A DNA stretch of 64,000 bases from Reyranella sp. Its GTDB lineage: Bacteria; Pseudomonadota; Alphaproteobacteria; Reyranellales; Reyranellaceae. The position numbers and the translations under genes were made by a program. The stretch covers positions 186,001 to 250,000 of the forward strand of contig JAIEOV010000010.1 in assembly GCA_019750135.1 (NCBI GenBank). The letters run 5' to 3'. A model generated the notes under the pieces. It saw nothing but the letters and a program-made list of their open reading frames with translations, had not been told where the DNA came from and searched no databases. The first letter of the stretch is position 1. The number at the start of each line of letters is the position of its first letter. Of the stretch, positions 62,149-64,000 are shown piece after piece.

Positions 62149-62631
62149 ATGAGCCCGCCCGCCCATCCCGAAGGCCTCTCCATGCTGGAGAAGCGCACGA
62201 TCGAGGCCGAGATCCTGAAGGAGGTCTACCTCACCCTGAAGGAGAGCCACGGCGAGGAGGTCGCCCGCAAGACGATCGCCGAATCGGTGCGACGTTCGGC
62301 CATCGAGCAGGCGCGCGCCTTCGCCGCCGCGGCGCCGGGCGGCACCTCGCTGAAGGCGTTCCGCGACGTGATGCCGCTCTGGACCAAGGGCGGCGCGCTC
62401 GAGATCGAGGTCAAGGAGCAGGGCGAGGAGACCTTCACCTTCAATGTCGTGCGCTGCCGCTACGCCGAGACCTACAAGGCGATGGGGCTGGGCGAAATCG
62501 GCCATCTGCTGTCGTGCAATCGCGACGGCGCGTTCTGCGAAGGCTACGATCCGAAGCTCAAGCTCGAGCGCACGCAAACCATCATGCAGGGTGCCACTCA
62601 CTGCGATTTCAAGTACCGCTATGAGCGCTGA
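62149..62631 (+). CDS. L-2-amino-thiazoline-4-carboxylate hydrolase-like protein
   Basis: A 160-residue protein matching the ATC hydrolase family pattern: MLEKRTIEAEILKEVYLTLK, ARKTIAESVRRSAIEQARAF, FNVVRCRYAETYKAMGLGEI, GHLLSCNRDGAFCEGYDPKL and ERTQTIMQGATHCDFKYRYE, with conserved Cys, Asp and His. Related enzymes convert ATC to cysteine in Pseudomonas, but many homologues have other or unknown substrates. It overlaps the next gene by 11 bases. Confidence 0.78.
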   Translation: MSPPAHPEGLSMLEKRTIEAEILKEVYLTLKESHGEEVARKTIAESVRRSAIEQARAFAAAAPGGTSLKAFRDVMPLWTKGGALEIEVKEQGEETFTFNVVRCRYAETYKAMGLGEIGHLLSCNRDGAFCEGYDPKLKLERTQTIMQGATHCDFKYRYER

Positions 62632-64000
62632 CCGCCGGGAGCGTGCGGGTGGCGAAATCGAGGCAATGCAACCGGAGGCTTCCGCCGGCGTTGTGAAGAA
62701 GATGGCCCGCGGCCGGATCAACCTTGTCTTCGCGGTGTTACGCCCGGCCGCCGCCTGGCTGGCTGGGGCCGTCGCGGCTGCCTCGATCCCGGCGACGGCG
62801 CAGACCTTCATCCCCCAAGGCCCCTCGCCGAGCTTCGGCCCGACCACCATCATCCAGAGCGGCGACGCACCGCCCAACGGCACCGTGTCCGGCGGCGTGC
62901 AGGCCGTGATCGCCGATCCGCGCGACCCGAACACGATGTATCTCGGCGGCGTCAACGGCGGCGTGTGGGTGACGCGCAACGCCGGCGCAAGCTGGACGCC
63001 GCTCAGCGACAACCAGCGCTCGCTGTCGATCGCGAGCCTCGCCTTCGACCCGACCGACTCCAGCCGCCGCACGCTGATCGCCGGCGTCGGCCTCACCTCC
63101 AACGGCTTCGTCGGCAACGGCGACGTGGCGAGCCGCGGCGGTCCACGCATCGGCATCCTCTACAGCAACACCGGCGGCGCGTCGTGGAGCGAGCTCGGCG
63201 GCGCCACGCTTGCCGGCAAGAGCATCGTCGGCGTGGCGGCCCGCGGCAGCACCATCCTCGCCGCCGCGGCCGAGCCGCACGATGCCGCCGCGGCAGGCGG
63301 CCTGTTCATCAGCAACGACAAGGGCGTGAACTTCCAGCCGGTGACGCTGGGATCGGGCGGCGGCACCGCCGCGGTGACCGCGCTTGCCGCCGACCCCACC
63401 AACCAGAGCACCTTCTATGCCGCCGTCAATTCGACGGTCGTGTCCGACCGCGGCGTCTATTTCAGCACCAGCATGGGCGCCAGCTGGACGAAGGGCCTGG
63501 ACCTCGCGCCCGGGCAGATCGCGCGCCTGGCCGCCGGTCCCGCGAGCTCGGTCGTCGCCGGCATCTATGACGGCAGCGGCAAGCTGGTGGCGCTCAAGCT
63601 GTCGAAGAGCGGCGGCGCCGCGGGCTCGTGGACCGATCTCGCGGTACCCAACACCAATCCGGGCGGACAGGCGGCGACAAACCTCGCCGTCGCCATCGAC
63701 CGGGACAATCCCAACATCGTCTACGTGGCGGGCGACCGCACGGAGTCAGGCTCGACGGCCACCGCCTTCCGCGTCACCCTGCAGCCGGGCGGCGGCTCGG
63801 TCGCCGAGACGCTGACCGACCAGGGCACCACCAACGGCTCGACCACTCACGCCGACGCCCGCGCCTTCGCCTTCGATTCGTCGGGCCGGCTGATCATGGT
63901 GGGCGACGGCGGTGTCTATGTGCGCAGCAATCCGCAGGGCAACAACGGCGCGTGGACCGGCCTCAACACCACGGGGCTGCAGACGCGCGAAGGCTACCAG
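62621..64000 (+). CDS. BNR/Asp-box repeat (sialidase-like beta-propeller) secreted protein, 3' end outside window
   Basis: An open frame of 460 codons running off the window. The N-terminal ~60 residues contain a signal peptide (VLRPAAAWLAGAVAAASIPATAQ). Repeated Asp-box-like motifs follow (VTRNAGASWTPL, YSNTGGASWSEL, SNDKGVNFQPV, FSTSMGASWTKG), each about 60-100 residues apart and preceded by AxDPxxxxxxY units, typical of VPS10/BNR beta-propellers. Probably exported, role unknown. Start could be ATG 62621, 62666 or 62702; the last gives the cleanest signal peptide. Confidence 0.75.
   Translation, partial: MSADRRERAGGEIEAMQPEASAGVVKKMARGRINLVFAVLRPAAAWLAGAVAAASIPATAQTFIPQGPSPSFGPTTIIQSGDAPPNGTVSGGVQAVIADPRDPNTMYLGGVNGGVWVTRNAGASWTPLSDNQRSLSIASLAFDPTDSSRRTLIAGVGLTSNGFVGNGDVASRGGPRIGILYSNTGGASWSELGGATLAGKSIVGVAARGSTILAAAAEPHDAAAAGGLFISNDKGVNFQPVTLGSGGGTAAVTALAADPTNQSTFYAAVNSTVVSDRGVYFSTSMGASWTKGLDLAPGQIARLAAGPASSVVAGIYDGSGKLVALKLSKSGGAAGSWTDLAVPNTNPGGQAATNLAVAIDRDNPNIVYVAGDRTESGSTATAFRVTLQPGGGSVAETLTDQGTTNGSTTHADARAFAFDSSGRLIMVGDGGVYVRSNPQGNNGAWTGLNTTGLQTREGYQ

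Noticed and set aside
1..64000. CRISPR array, rRNA, tRNA, integrase or insertion sequence
   Set aside because: Looked for regularly spaced repeats, conserved RNA segments and transposase/integrase motifs by eye; none was found. A tRNA or covariance-model scan was not possible here.

Overview
The window is a high-GC, gene-dense chromosomal segment, most likely from an alphaproteobacterium (Reyranella-, Bradyrhizobium- or Rhodospirillales-like; this is inference). Supporting signs are a LexA box of the alphaproteobacterial GAAC-N7-GAAC type in front of a comM-like gene, tctC/Bug-type binding proteins, DUF4142, CsbD and DUF3987 proteins, many TGATG/ATGA stop-start overlaps, and dispersed palindromes of a kind common in this class. 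No rRNA, tRNA, CRISPR array, insertion sequence or prophage was recognised.

Layout. 1-1.6 kb: the end of a LodA-like quinoprotein oxidase and its LodB-like flavoprotein partner. 1.6-6.6 kb: a compact putative defence locus. A TIR-domain protein and a SLOG (STALD-type) protein are translationally coupled on the minus strand, and a membrane-embedded patatin phospholipase is divergent on the plus strand. 6.6-8.7 kb: a coiled-coil DUF1640 protein and comM/yifB. 9-12.4 kb: a Bug-type binding protein, a flavin monooxygenase and an acyl-CoA dehydrogenase. 12.4-26.6 kb: a minus-strand run of 13 tightly packed genes with two complete dipeptide-type ABC importers, a feruloyl-CoA-synthase-like ligase, a GntR regulator and a class A acid phosphatase. 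Together with the preceding genes this looks like an uptake and CoA-dependent catabolic region for small organic or aromatic acids and peptides.

26.7-43 kb: an accessory-looking zone of small proteins, many stress-associated by family (PRC-barrel, CBS pair, DUF4142, CsbD, YflT-like, KefC-type antiporter, ExoD, transglutaminase). It includes three different palindromic repeat elements, two paralogous 37-residue membrane microproteins, two copies of a shared 5' leader, a DUF6998 nuclease-like protein and a 1 kb stretch without convincing genes.

43-64 kb: a large autotransporter whose passenger carries the two DTG motifs of a pepsin-like aspartic protease, then VanZ, DUF2147 and DUF4142 proteins, a class III cyclase-TPR protein, a broken O-antigen ligase-like gene beside a lone receiver protein, a NlpC/P60-like hydrolase, a ParE-type toxin-antitoxin pair, a LysR regulator, a 1026-residue S53 (sedolisin) protease ending in a DUF4114 domain, argC, a BamE-like lipoprotein, an ATC-hydrolase-like protein, and a BNR/Asp-box repeat protein cut by the window end.

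The strongest candidates for something undescribed are the TIR-SLOG-patatin locus, the pepsin-like autotransporter, the 37-residue microprotein pair and the duplicated leaders.
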